This document shows, one piece after another, positions 16,076 through 24,012 of a DNA stretch of 64,000 nt. A program made the translations under genes and the position numbers. The notes beneath the pieces are model-generated. The model saw only the letters and a program-made list of their open reading frames with translations. It had not been told where the DNA came from and did not search any database. Origin of the DNA: Nocardioides sp. GY 10113 (GTDB lineage Bacteria > Actinomycetota > Actinomycetes > Propionibacteriales > Nocardioidaceae); the NCBI RefSeq assembly GCF_004919105.1, contig NZ_STGK01000006.1, forward strand, positions 62,001 through 126,000, written 5' to 3'. Within the stretch, counting starts at the first letter, position 1. Every line of letters begins with the position of its first letter.

Positions 16076-16717
16076 TCACCAGGAGGGAGCCGGGCCACCG
16101 AAGGTCAGGGTCATCAGCTGCGGCCCCACCGCCGACAGGTCGCGCAGGATCCAGCCGTCCCGCAGCAGCAGGATCGCCGAGGCCGGCCGCAGCACCAGCC
16201 ACAGCCAGCGCCCCTCCGCCTCGCCGGCCAGCACGGAGCGGTCCCACTCGCCGTCGGCGGCGCTGGTCGAGACCGGCCACAGTCCGACGGGGTAGGTCTC
16301 CAGCCGGATCCGCACCTCGGGCGGGCCGGCGCCACCGCTCGGGGCCCCGTCGCTGCCCAGGTCGAGGCCGGCCAGCCGCGCGCCGAGCCCGGTGCCCGGC
16401 TCCTCGCTGACCACGATCACGTCGACCGGCCCGTCCAGCGCGGTGGTGCCCGAGGCACAGGTCATCGTCGCGCGCGTGGAGTCACCCGCGACGACGGCGA
16501 AGTCCGAGACGACCCACCCGGGGCCGAGCGGCCACGGCAGGTAGGTCGGGAACGCGCCGGCCCGCGCCAGGTGGTCGACGAAGGCCTCGTACGAGGAGTC
16601 GGTCGGGCGCCACATCGGCACCACCTCGCCGTGGGCCGGGCACGACCATGCGCCCGCCCCGGTCTCCGCGATCGGCTCGGCACAGCGCGGGCAGCCGACG
16701 CGCAGCGACTCGGCCAT
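16076..16717 (-). CDS. DUF6758-like actinobacterial protein with N-terminal zinc-ribbon
   Basis: A 213-residue protein. The N-terminus has a metal-binding pattern, cysteines at 9, 12 and 26 and histidine 29 (CPRC...CPAHG). The rest is a mixed alpha-beta domain with WPLGPGWVVSDFAVV. I recognise the pattern as an uncharacterised actinobacterial family (DUF6758) that often stands beside the phosphatase-like gene found here next door. The start is uncertain between ATG 16717 and GTG 16726; neither has a strong ribosome site. Function unknown. Confidence 0.7.
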   Translation of the reverse strand: MAESLRVGCPRCAEPIAETGAGAWSCPAHGEVVPMWRPTDSSYEAFVDHLARAGAFPTYLPWPLGPGWVVSDFAVVAGDSTRATMTCASGTTALDGPVDVIVVSEEPGTGLGARLAGLDLGSDGAPSGGAGPPEVRIRLETYPVGLWPVSTSAADGEWDRSVLAGEAEGRWLWLVLRPASAILLLRDGWILRDLSAVGPQLMTLTFGGPAPSW

Positions 16718-16750
16718 GACCGCCACGGTGCTGTGCTCGGGGCCGCGGCG

Positions 16751-17323
16751 TCAAGCGTTCCAGCGCAGGACCGCCGGCGCCTCGCGCTCGTAGCCCAGCA
16801 CCGACACCGTCGCGGTGTCCAGCCGCAGGAAGCGACCCATCGCCACCGGCTGCCCCAGCCAGCGCGCGGCCAGCACCCGCAGCGAGTGGCCGTGCGCGAA
16901 GACCAGCGTGTCCCCGACGGTGGTCCGCGCCCGCGCCACCACCCGGTCCAACCGCGCGGCCACCTCCGCGGCCGTCTCGCCCCCGGGCGCCGGGTCCTTC
17001 CAGATCGACCAGCCGGGCACGGTCTCCCTGATCTCCGCGGTGGTCCGGCCCTCGTAGGAGCCGTAGCCCCACTCGGCCAGGTCCTCGTCGACCTCGGCAT
17101 CGCCGAAGCCCGCCAGCGCAGCGGTCCGCCGCGCCCGCAGCCTGGGGCTGGTCAGCACCGCGGCGAAGTCCAGCCCGGCCAGCCTCGGCGCCAGCGCACG
17201 GGCAGCCTCCTCCCCCTCGGGCAGCAGCGGCAGGTCGGTCACCGAGGTGTGCTGCCCCGTCGTGCTCCAGGCGGTGGGGCCGTGCCGCACCAGCCACACC
17301 CTGTTCTCGACGGTCTCCGCCAT
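16751..17323 (-). CDS. Histidine-phosphatase (phosphoglycerate-mutase-like) family protein
   Basis: A 190-residue protein with the RHG motif (VRHGPT, catalytic H14), EWGYGSYEG as the conserved acidic segment, and FAHGHSLR near residue 150 as the second histidine site. Such proteins hydrolyse phosphate monoesters through a phosphohistidine; substrates range widely and cannot be assigned here. AAGGAGGG precedes ATG 17323. It lies 33 bases upstream of the DUF6758-like gene on the same strand, probably one operon, and is divergent from the MFS transporter gene. Confidence 0.88.
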   Translation of the reverse strand: MAETVENRVWLVRHGPTAWSTTGQHTSVTDLPLLPEGEEAARALAPRLAGLDFAAVLTSPRLRARRTAALAGFGDAEVDEDLAEWGYGSYEGRTTAEIRETVPGWSIWKDPAPGGETAAEVAARLDRVVARARTTVGDTLVFAHGHSLRVLAARWLGQPVAMGRFLRLDTATVSVLGYEREAPAVLRWNA

Positions 17324-17458
17324 CACGCCCTCCTTCGGCTCGCGAGCTCGTCCGGCCGCGGCTCCCTCGACACAGCCCGCTGCGCACTCGTGACTCGGGA
17401 CCAGGCGCATCGCGCCGTTGTCCCACCGGACGCCTCCCAGCGTGCCAGGATCTCCGTC

Positions 17459-18655
17459 GTGAGTCTCGCCCGGAACCGGATGGCGGTCGCCGCGGCGTTC
17501 GCGGCGCAGGGCCTGGTCTTCATCAGCCTCACCACCCGCCTGCCCGACATCAAGGAGCGCTGGGGCTTCTCCGAGCTGGACGTCTCCGCCACGCTGCTGG
17601 CCGTCGTCCTGCTCGCCGGCGCCGGCTCGGTGCTGACCGAGAAGCTGGCCCACCGCATCGAGAGCGCGGTGCTGCTGCGCGCCGGGCTGGTCGCGATCGC
17701 CCTCGGGATGCCGCTGATGGTGGGCGGCTCCACGATCGCCGTCTACTACCTCGGCGTCCTCGTGTACGGCGTCGGGCTCGGCGTCGTGGACGCCACCACC
17801 AACATGCAGGCGGTGGCGCTGGAGCACGCGTACGGCCGCCCGATCCTGCCCTCCTTCCACGGCGCCTGGACGCTCGGCGGCCTCGTCGGCGCCGCGCTGA
17901 CGCTGGCCACCGCCCACCTGCCCCTCACCGCGGCAGCGACGATCGGGCTGGTCCCGGTCGCCGCAGCGCTGCTGCCCTACCTGTCGCGCGACGTCCATCC
18001 CGGCGGTCCCGAGCTGGTCGGCGGCATGGAGGCGCTGCCGGTGCCGTGGCGCCCCATCGTGCTCGTCGGCGCCGCGATGGTGGTCTTCTACATGGTCGAC
18101 ACCGCCTCCCAGACCTGGGGCGCGGTCTACCTCGACGAGGTCTTCGACGCCCCGTCGCGCTGGGTGGCGCTGGCGACGCTGCCCTACCTGATGGCCAGCC
18201 TGGTGACCCGCCTGGCGGGCGATCGGCTGGTGGCGGCGTACGGCGCCGTCCTGGTGCTGCGCATCGGCGCGGTGGTCGCCTGCGGCGGGCTGGCGCTGGT
18301 CACCTTCGCGCCGTCGTGGCCGATGGCCGTGCTCGGCTTCACGGTCGTCGGGCTGGGGGTCTCGGTGGTGGCGCCGCTGAGCTTCTCCGCGGCGGCCGCG
18401 ATCGCCGGACGCGACGCGCCGGGGGCGGTCCCGGACAGGCGCCGGGTGGATGCGGTGATCGCGCGGTTCAACCAGTTCAACTACGCCGGCGGGCTGCTCG
18501 GCGCGGTGCTCACCGGGGTGGTCGGTCAGCACCACCTGAGGTTCGGCTTCTGCGTGCCGATGGTGCTCGTGCTGGCACTGTGGCCGTTGGCGCGGCAGTT
18601 CGCCGCGATCCACCAGGGAACCAGGATCGACGCCACGGCGTCGGAAGGGACGTGA
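17459..18655 (+). CDS. MFS transporter
   Basis: A 398-residue protein with about twelve membrane segments. LTTRLPDIKERWGFSELDVS is the first-loop pattern seen in the YbjJ-like branch of the major facilitator superfamily. Substrate unknown; relatives are thought to be exporters or sugar-like transporters. GTG 17459 follows AGGA at a spacing of about 8. The next gene, a lipoprotein, overlaps the stop by four bases, suggesting coupling. Confidence 0.87.
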   Translation: MSLARNRMAVAAAFAAQGLVFISLTTRLPDIKERWGFSELDVSATLLAVVLLAGAGSVLTEKLAHRIESAVLLRAGLVAIALGMPLMVGGSTIAVYYLGVLVYGVGLGVVDATTNMQAVALEHAYGRPILPSFHGAWTLGGLVGAALTLATAHLPLTAAATIGLVPVAAALLPYLSRDVHPGGPELVGGMEALPVPWRPIVLVGAAMVVFYMVDTASQTWGAVYLDEVFDAPSRWVALATLPYLMASLVTRLAGDRLVAAYGAVLVLRIGAVVACGGLALVTFAPSWPMAVLGFTVVGLGVSVVAPLSFSAAAAIAGRDAPGAVPDRRRVDAVIARFNQFNYAGGLLGAVLTGVVGQHHLRFGFCVPMVLVLALWPLARQFAAIHQGTRIDATASEGT

Positions 18656-19164
18656 GCAGCGTGCGCACCAGGAACCACCGGACCAACGACCGGCGCCTGG
18701 CCCCGATCGCCTCGGTGGGGCTCGTCCTGGGACTCGCCCTGGCCGTCGCCGGCTGCGCCGGGAACGACGACCCTGACGAGGCGACGCCTGCGTCCACCGC
18801 CCCGCTGACCACCTCCGGCCTGGAGGACGAGCGGACGTTCGAGCCGGCCACCTACCGCTACCGCCTCGAGCTGCGCTGCCACTGCCCGACCACCGGGAAG
18901 GTCGAGGTGCGGGTCCGCGACGGCGAGGCGAGGTCGGCGAAGCTGGCCACCGGGCCGGACCGGGGCAAGGCCGCACCGGAGGCCTACCTGCTGACCATCG
19001 CCGAGATCCTCTCCGACGCGGCGCTGCCCGGCGAGGAGGGCGAGGCGGAGGTCGTCTGGCCGGCGTCGAGCGAGTGGCCGACGAAGGTCTACGTCGACCG
19101 GAACAAGCGCGCGGTGGACGACGAGGTCACCTACCTGATCAGCGACGTCGACATCGCCGGCTGA
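18652..19164 (+). CDS. DUF6174-like lipoprotein
   Basis: A 170-residue lipoprotein. A basic N-terminus (RTRNHRTNDRR), a hydrophobic stretch and the lipobox AVAGC mark it for lipid attachment on the outer face of the membrane; an acidic, serine/threonine-rich linker follows. The body (YRYRLELRCHCPTTGKVEV) matches the DUF6174 pattern with a C-H-C pair. GTG 18652 overlaps the MFS stop (GTGA); GTG 18661 is an alternative. Function unknown. Confidence 0.75.
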   Translation: MSSVRTRNHRTNDRRLAPIASVGLVLGLALAVAGCAGNDDPDEATPASTAPLTTSGLEDERTFEPATYRYRLELRCHCPTTGKVEVRVRDGEARSAKLATGPDRGKAAPEAYLLTIAEILSDAALPGEEGEAEVVWPASSEWPTKVYVDRNKRAVDDEVTYLISDVDIAG

Positions 19165-19176
19165 CGGCGGGGTCCC

Positions 19177-19182
19177 TAGGAT
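19177..19182 (+). promoter_or_regulatory. Possible -10 element of the first sulfotransferase-like gene
   Basis: TAGGAT lies 33 bases before the ATG at 19216, which has its own AAGGAA ribosome site. The pattern matches other TAGrnT elements in the window. Confidence 0.4.
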
Positions 19183-19215
19183 GGTGCGGTCCGTCCCGCC
19201 ATCCGAAGGAACTCG

Positions 19216-20220
19216 ATGAGCCGCCGCCTGATCGTCCACATCGGCGTGATGAAGTCGGGTACCACCTACCTGCAGAAGAAGCTGTCCCGCAACCACCAGC
19301 GGCTCGCCGAGCAGGGCATCCACTTCGCCGTGCCGTGGGCTCGCCAGATCCAGGGCTACAAGGAGCTGCGCGGCGCCACCTACGCCTCGACCGGCGCCTG
19401 GGCCGACCTCAGGTCGGCGATCGACGGACACCCCGGCACCTCGCTGATCTCCGTCGAGCACTTCGCGTCGATGGACCCCGACTCGGTGCGCAGGCTCGCC
19501 GAGGAGTTCCCCGACACGACCGTCGACATCGTCCTGACGGTGCGGGACCTCGGGCGTCAGGTCCCCTCCGCCTGGCAGTCCACCCTGAAGAACGGCCACG
19601 CGTGGAGCTTCGAGGAGTACGTGGCCGGCATCGCCTCCTCGGAGCCGAACGACGCCCGGCGCCAGTTCTGGTCCCGGCAGCACATCCCGCGGATCGTCCG
19701 GAAGTGGAGCCAGGTCTTCGGCACGGACCGGCTGACGGTGGTGCTCGTCCCGCCGCCGGGCTCGCCGCACTCGCTCTGGGAGCGCTTCTGCGCCGCCGCC
19801 GACATCGCCGACGCCGACGGGTGGCCGGAGCCGGAGCGGACGAACCAGTCGCTGGGCGCCGCCTCGGCGCAGCTGCTGATCAAGGTGAACGCCCTCGCCG
19901 GCGAGCTCACCCCTCCCGACCAGCGACGACTGATCAAGCCCCTCGCTCGCGACGTGCTCCCCGCACTGGCGCTCGACGAGCCCGCCATCGGCTTCCAGGT
20001 GCCCGACTGGCTGCGCGCGCGAGCGGCCGCCGACGCCGACGCCCTGAAGCGGTCGGGCGTGCGGCTGATCGGCGACCTCAGCGACCTCACGCCGGTCGAC
20101 GTGCCGGGCGTCGCGCCGTCCGGCCTGGGCCCGACGGACGAGCTGGAGGTGGCAGCGAACGCGCTGACCGCGCTCCTGATGGCCGGCGGGGGCGCGGCGG
20201 CCCGGGCCGACCGCGACTGA
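19216..20220 (+). CDS. Sulfotransferase-like protein 1
   Basis: A 334-residue protein of the P-loop sulfotransferase superfamily. HIGVMKSGTTYLQ (P-loop, residues 13-20) binds the 5'-phosphosulfate of PAPS, and TVRDLGRQVPSAWQSTLKNG is the 3'-phosphate-binding region. AAGGAA precedes the ATG. It is the first of five relatives in 21 kb (with 25705, 28123, 33621 and 38846) and is closest in motif to number 3. These enzymes transfer sulfate to hydroxyl or amino groups, here probably of a surface polymer, judging from the neighbouring glycosyltransferases; acceptor unknown. Confidence 0.85.
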   Translation: MSRRLIVHIGVMKSGTTYLQKKLSRNHQRLAEQGIHFAVPWARQIQGYKELRGATYASTGAWADLRSAIDGHPGTSLISVEHFASMDPDSVRRLAEEFPDTTVDIVLTVRDLGRQVPSAWQSTLKNGHAWSFEEYVAGIASSEPNDARRQFWSRQHIPRIVRKWSQVFGTDRLTVVLVPPPGSPHSLWERFCAAADIADADGWPEPERTNQSLGAASAQLLIKVNALAGELTPPDQRRLIKPLARDVLPALALDEPAIGFQVPDWLRARAAADADALKRSGVRLIGDLSDLTPVDVPGVAPSGLGPTDELEVAANALTALLMAGGGAAARADRD

Positions 20221-20292
20221 CCCACCGGGCACGGCTCCGGGACCGGGCCGGACGCGGCGTCGTCGCCGGTCGGCGCCGACCCGGGACCGGGT

Positions 20293-21336
20293 TCAGCGCG
20301 GGACGAGGACCCAGCAGTCGAGGTCGAGCAGGACGCCGGCGGCGTACTTGCCGTCCTCCCCGCGCAGGGTCATCGACTCGTCGCGCCCCTTGGTCGCCAC
20401 CAGGCGCAGCCGCAGGGCGCCGACGCCGGGCGCCGAGGTCTCGGCCTTGTCCAGCACCTCCGACCACGCGTAGACGGTGTCCCCCGCGAACGCCGGCGCG
20501 ACGTGCGAGCCGCCGTTGATCGCGGCCACCAGCTGTGCGTTGGCGAGTCCGTTGAAGGAGAGCGCGCGGGCCAGGGAGATGACGTGCCCGCCGTACACGA
20601 GGCGGTTGCCGTCGGGGCGGGCCTCGGTGTTGAAGTGCACCTTGGCAGTGTTCTGCCACAGGCGGGTCGCCATCATGTGCTCGGCGTCGGTGAGGGTGAC
20701 GCCGTCGACGTGGTCGATCCGCTCCCCCACCGCGTAGTCGTCGAAGCGGTGCGGCTCCCCGGCCGCCGCGAAGTCGTACGACGAGAAGTCGAGCCCGGCC
20801 GGGATCACCAGGTCCTCGGCCGCGACGTGCGAGGCGACCTCGGGCAGCACGGTCTCCGGCGCCGGCGCGGCGTGGTCGCGCTTGTGCACCATCACCCAGC
20901 GGCACCAGTCGATGACGACGTCGCCGCGCTGGTCGGTCGCGGTGGACCGGACGTAGACCACGCCGGACTTCCCGTTCGAGTTCTGCTTGAGGCCGATCAC
21001 CTCCGAGCGGGTGGCCAGGGTGTCCCCCGGCACGACCGGCCGGTGGAAGCGCAGCTCCGCGTAGCCGAGGTTGGCCACGGCGTTCAGCGAGATGTCGGGG
21101 ACGGTCTTGCCGAAGGCGACGTGGAAGCCGATCAGCTCCTCGACCGGGTGCGGGTCCAGGCCGACCGAGGCGGCGAACGCCGCCGAGGACGGCACAGCGA
21201 ACCGGGTGGGGTACAGCGCGCCGTACAGCGCACGGTCGCCCTCGGTGATGGTGCGCGGCGTCGCGTGCTCGATCACCTGCCCGACGGTGAAGTCCTCGAA
21301 GAAGTTGCCCGGGTTCGTCTTGGTCACGCCCGGCAT
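20293..21336 (-). CDS. mch: Mesaconyl-CoA hydratase-like double-hotdog (MaoC) protein
   Basis: A 347-residue two-hotdog MaoC-family protein. Its N-terminus TNPGNFFEDFTVGQVIEHAT, then TEGDRALYGALYPTRFAVPS, FGKTVPDISLNAVANLGYAE and NSNGKSGVVYVRS match mesaconyl-CoA hydratase (beta-methylmalyl-CoA dehydratase) of the ethylmalonyl-CoA pathway. That pathway assimilates acetyl-CoA. The likely next enzyme of the same route, methylsuccinyl-CoA dehydrogenase, is at 29313-30509, separated by envelope-type genes. The start at ATG 21336 has only a weak ribosome site. Confidence 0.78.
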   Translation of the reverse strand: MPGVTKTNPGNFFEDFTVGQVIEHATPRTITEGDRALYGALYPTRFAVPSSAAFAASVGLDPHPVEELIGFHVAFGKTVPDISLNAVANLGYAELRFHRPVVPGDTLATRSEVIGLKQNSNGKSGVVYVRSTATDQRGDVVIDWCRWVMVHKRDHAAPAPETVLPEVASHVAAEDLVIPAGLDFSSYDFAAAGEPHRFDDYAVGERIDHVDGVTLTDAEHMMATRLWQNTAKVHFNTEARPDGNRLVYGGHVISLARALSFNGLANAQLVAAINGGSHVAPAFAGDTVYAWSEVLDKAETSAPGVGALRLRLVATKGRDESMTLRGEDGKYAAGVLLDLDCWVLVPR

Positions 21337-21361
21337 TGTGCCGTGCCGGCCGCGACCGTCC

Positions 21362-21559
21362 TCACGAACCCCCGCCGCCGGCCTTGCGCCGATGCATCTT
21401 CGGCCCGCCGCCGACCACCTCCGAGCCGTGGGCCTTCTCCCGCAGCGGCCCGTCGGCGTGCACTCCCTGCTCCGCGCGGTTCTTGTGGTCCAGCGCCTCT
21501 CGCATCCGCGCCTTCAGGTCCGCCTGCGGACCCTGGTCAGGGTTGGTCTCCTCGGCCAT
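21362..21559 (-). CDS. DUF5302-like small protein
   Basis: A 65-residue hydrophilic protein with the pattern of DUF5302: an acidic start, DLKARMREALDHKN, a histidine/glycine-rich middle (HGSEVVGGGPKMHRRK) and a glycine tail. Small actinobacterial proteins of this kind have no known function. GGGAGAGGA stands before the ATG at 21559, a strong ribosome site that supports a real gene. Confidence 0.75.
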   Translation of the reverse strand: MAEETNPDQGPQADLKARMREALDHKNRAEQGVHADGPLREKAHGSEVVGGGPKMHRRKAGGGGS

Positions 21560-21635
21560 GGCCGTTCCTCTCCCTCGACTGCGTCCCCCACGGTGCCCCC
21601 ACACTGACACGCGGGCCGGCCCCGGGAAAACCCGA

Positions 21636-23726
21636 TTAGCCGGCCGCCCGGGCCCGGTCGGCGGCGACCAGCCGCAGGCGCTCGGCGAGCGGCTCGGCCA
21701 GCTGCTCGGCGTACGGGACGGTGACGTGGCCGGTGTCGCGCATCGGCACGGTGCTGCCGATCACCGAGGGGCACCGCGCATCGACGCAGAACCAGTCCAG
21801 CGCATCGACGTACTGCGCGCCGGCTGCGCGGGCGATCGCACCGAACCGGCGCTGCAGCCGCTGCTGGTCACCGCCCGCGGTGAGCAGGCAGTCGCCGAGG
21901 TCCACGTCGCGCGTGCTCAGGCAGGTGCCGGGCGCCCGGGAGAGCTCGGGCGTGTTGCCGAGCAGCGCCACCCGGGGCGCCGCCGCCGTCAGCTGGGCCA
22001 GCTCCTCGGAGAGCCCGGCCAGCTGCTCGCGGCGGTAGCTCCCGCGCAGGTAGGCGTTGTTGGCGACGACGACGAGGTCCGGCTGCAGCTGCTCCACCTG
22101 CGTCACGGCCCAGTCGTTGAAGTCGCTGCACGCGGACCAGGTGCCGCCCGACTCCGGATCGGCGCGCGTGGCCTGGTTGGCCGGGCAGCCGGAGAGGACG
22201 AGCTGGTAGACCGCGTAGCCGCGCTGCTGTCCGATCGTGGTGAGGGCAGGGCCCCAGGCGCGGGCGTGGGAGTCGCCGAGGAGGACGATGGAGCGATCCG
22301 CCTCGGCATCGCCGAGCGGGCACAGCTGCGTGGTCCCGGTGCGGTAGTCGCAGGAACCCAGCGGTGCGATCGAGTCGCGGACGCTGGCCAGCGCGGGCGC
22401 CAGGTTCCCCGGCACCGCCCGCCCCTCCTCGGAGGCACGCACCGAGGCCTCGACCAGCGCGACGGCCGGGTCGGTGTCGAGCTGTCCGCGCCCGTAGTCG
22501 CCCAGCGTGATCGGCGGGTTGGCATCGAGCGCGTCGAGCTGGTGCTGGATCGCCGCGCGGCCGCCGAGCGCGGCGGCGACGACGACCGACAGGCTGACCG
22601 GGTAGAGCACGATCGCCCACCCGGGCCGTCGCCACCGCACACCGCGGCGGAAGGGCTGCTCGACGCCGTAGTACGTGGCCGCGGAGAGCACGAAGGTGAC
22701 CACCAGCGCCGCGACGAGCTGCGCCCGGTCCAGCGGACCCCACTCGGCGGCGGCGAACCGGAAGACCGGGAAGTGCCACAGGTACAGGGAGAAGGACCAG
22801 TCGCCCATCAGCCGGGCCGGCCGGCAGGACAGCACCCGGCCGAGCAGGCTGCGCTCGCCGCCGGTGGTGGCGCCGGCCGCCAGGAGCAGGAGCGCGCCGA
22901 CGACCGGGACCAGCGCGGCCCAGCCGGGGAACCGGGTGGCCGCGGAGTAGGTGAGGGTCGCCCACCCGACCAGCAGCAGCCCGGCACCGGCGAGGCCGTC
23001 GGCGAGCCAACGGCTCGCCCGGATCTGCCGACCCCAGAGCAGCACCGCGAGCAGGCCGCCGGCCGCCAGCTCCCAGGCGCGGGCGGTGGTCGAGAAGTAC
23101 GCCGCGGTCGGGTTCGCCGCGGTGGCGTACAGCGACCAGGCGAACGAGCCGACCACGACCGCGCCGAGCACGAGCGCCAGCGCACCGCGCAGCGCGGGCG
23201 CGCCGCCGCCGGCGTTGCGTCGGTGCAGCAGGTAGGCGACCGCGGCGATCAGCAGCGGGATGACGAGGTAGAACTGCTCCTCGACCGAGAGCGACCAGTA
23301 GTGCTGCACGATCGACGGCGGCTCGTCGGCCGCGAAGTAGTCGGTCTCGACGCTGGCGAACCGGAGGTTGGCTCCGAAGAACGCTGCCCAGACGGTGTCC
23401 TTGAGCACCTCGAGACCACGCACGAAGGGCAGCAGCAGCGCCGAGCCCGCGGCGACCACGAGCAGCACCAGCGTCGCCGCCGGCAGGATCCGTCGCGCCC
23501 GCCGGGCGTAGAAGCCGAGGATCGAGACCCGGCCCGACTTCTGGACCTCGCCGAAGAGCAGGCCGATGATCAGGAAGCCGGAGATGACGAAGAAGACGTC
23601 GACGCCGACGAACCCGCCGGCGAACCGCTGCAGGCCGGCGTGTGCCAGCAGGACGACGCCGACCGCCAGGGCGCGCAGCCCCTGGACGTCCTCCCGGAAG
23701 CCCGAGCGCCGACCGGGATCAGTCAT
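21636..23726 (-). CDS. OatA-like membrane O-acyltransferase with C-terminal SGNH domain
   Basis: A 696-residue protein. Residues 1 to about 390 are an acyltransferase-3 domain of ten or so membrane helices with the family's GLRALAV start, FVGVDVFFVISGFLI and the catalytic-region YWSLSVEEQFYL. The C-terminal third is extracellular and SGNH-hydrolase-like: GDSHARAW carries the serine and DTGH the Asp/His. This layout acetylates peptidoglycan or surface polysaccharide outside the membrane. ATG 23726 overlaps the stop of the small coiled-coil gene upstream, so it is coupled to the LicD/coiled-coil module. It suggests the decorated polymer is acylated as well as sulfated. Confidence 0.9.
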   Translation of the reverse strand: MTDPGRRSGFREDVQGLRALAVGVVLLAHAGLQRFAGGFVGVDVFFVISGFLIIGLLFGEVQKSGRVSILGFYARRARRILPAATLVLLVVAAGSALLLPFVRGLEVLKDTVWAAFFGANLRFASVETDYFAADEPPSIVQHYWSLSVEEQFYLVIPLLIAAVAYLLHRRNAGGGAPALRGALALVLGAVVVGSFAWSLYATAANPTAAYFSTTARAWELAAGGLLAVLLWGRQIRASRWLADGLAGAGLLLVGWATLTYSAATRFPGWAALVPVVGALLLLAAGATTGGERSLLGRVLSCRPARLMGDWSFSLYLWHFPVFRFAAAEWGPLDRAQLVAALVVTFVLSAATYYGVEQPFRRGVRWRRPGWAIVLYPVSLSVVVAAALGGRAAIQHQLDALDANPPITLGDYGRGQLDTDPAVALVEASVRASEEGRAVPGNLAPALASVRDSIAPLGSCDYRTGTTQLCPLGDAEADRSIVLLGDSHARAWGPALTTIGQQRGYAVYQLVLSGCPANQATRADPESGGTWSACSDFNDWAVTQVEQLQPDLVVVANNAYLRGSYRREQLAGLSEELAQLTAAAPRVALLGNTPELSRAPGTCLSTRDVDLGDCLLTAGGDQQRLQRRFGAIARAAGAQYVDALDWFCVDARCPSVIGSTVPMRDTGHVTVPYAEQLAEPLAERLRLVAADRARAAG

Positions 23727-24012
23727 CGGGGTCGGCGGCATCCAGGTCGTCGCTGAACCGCTCGAGCAGGGCGGCGACCTTCGCCTCGTCCCGCAGGGCG
23801 ATCGGGAGCAGCAGCTCCTGGACCAGGTCCAACAGCTCGGCGAAGCGGACGTGCGCGCTCTCCATCACCGCGAGGCGCTCCTCGACGCTCCGCAACCGCG
23901 CCGCGAGGGCGTCGGTGCCGGCCGCCCGCTTGATCGGCCACGTCAACCGACGCGTGGGGCCGGAGACGACGGACTCGTCCTTCGCACTGTCCTTCATTGC
24001 GTCCCCCTTCAT
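23719..24012 (-). CDS. Small coiled-coil protein (DUF6752-like), copy A
   Basis: A 97-residue protein with a basic N-terminal part and a helix of heptad character (LAARLRSVEERLAVMESAHV) followed by FAELLDLVQELLLPIALRDE. Copy B (39928-40131) has the same ending plan, LAELTDVVTELVVPLASRDQ. I recognise this as the DUF6752 type of Nocardioides-like actinobacteria. Its ATG overlaps the LicD stop as TGATG, with GGAG upstream. The constant company of LicD-methyltransferase genes suggests a scaffold or subunit role; that is inference. ATG 23997 is an alternative start with its own GGGGG. Confidence 0.8.
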   Translation of the reverse strand: MKGDAMKDSAKDESVVSGPTRRLTWPIKRAAGTDALAARLRSVEERLAVMESAHVRFAELLDLVQELLLPIALRDEAKVAALLERFSDDLDAADPDD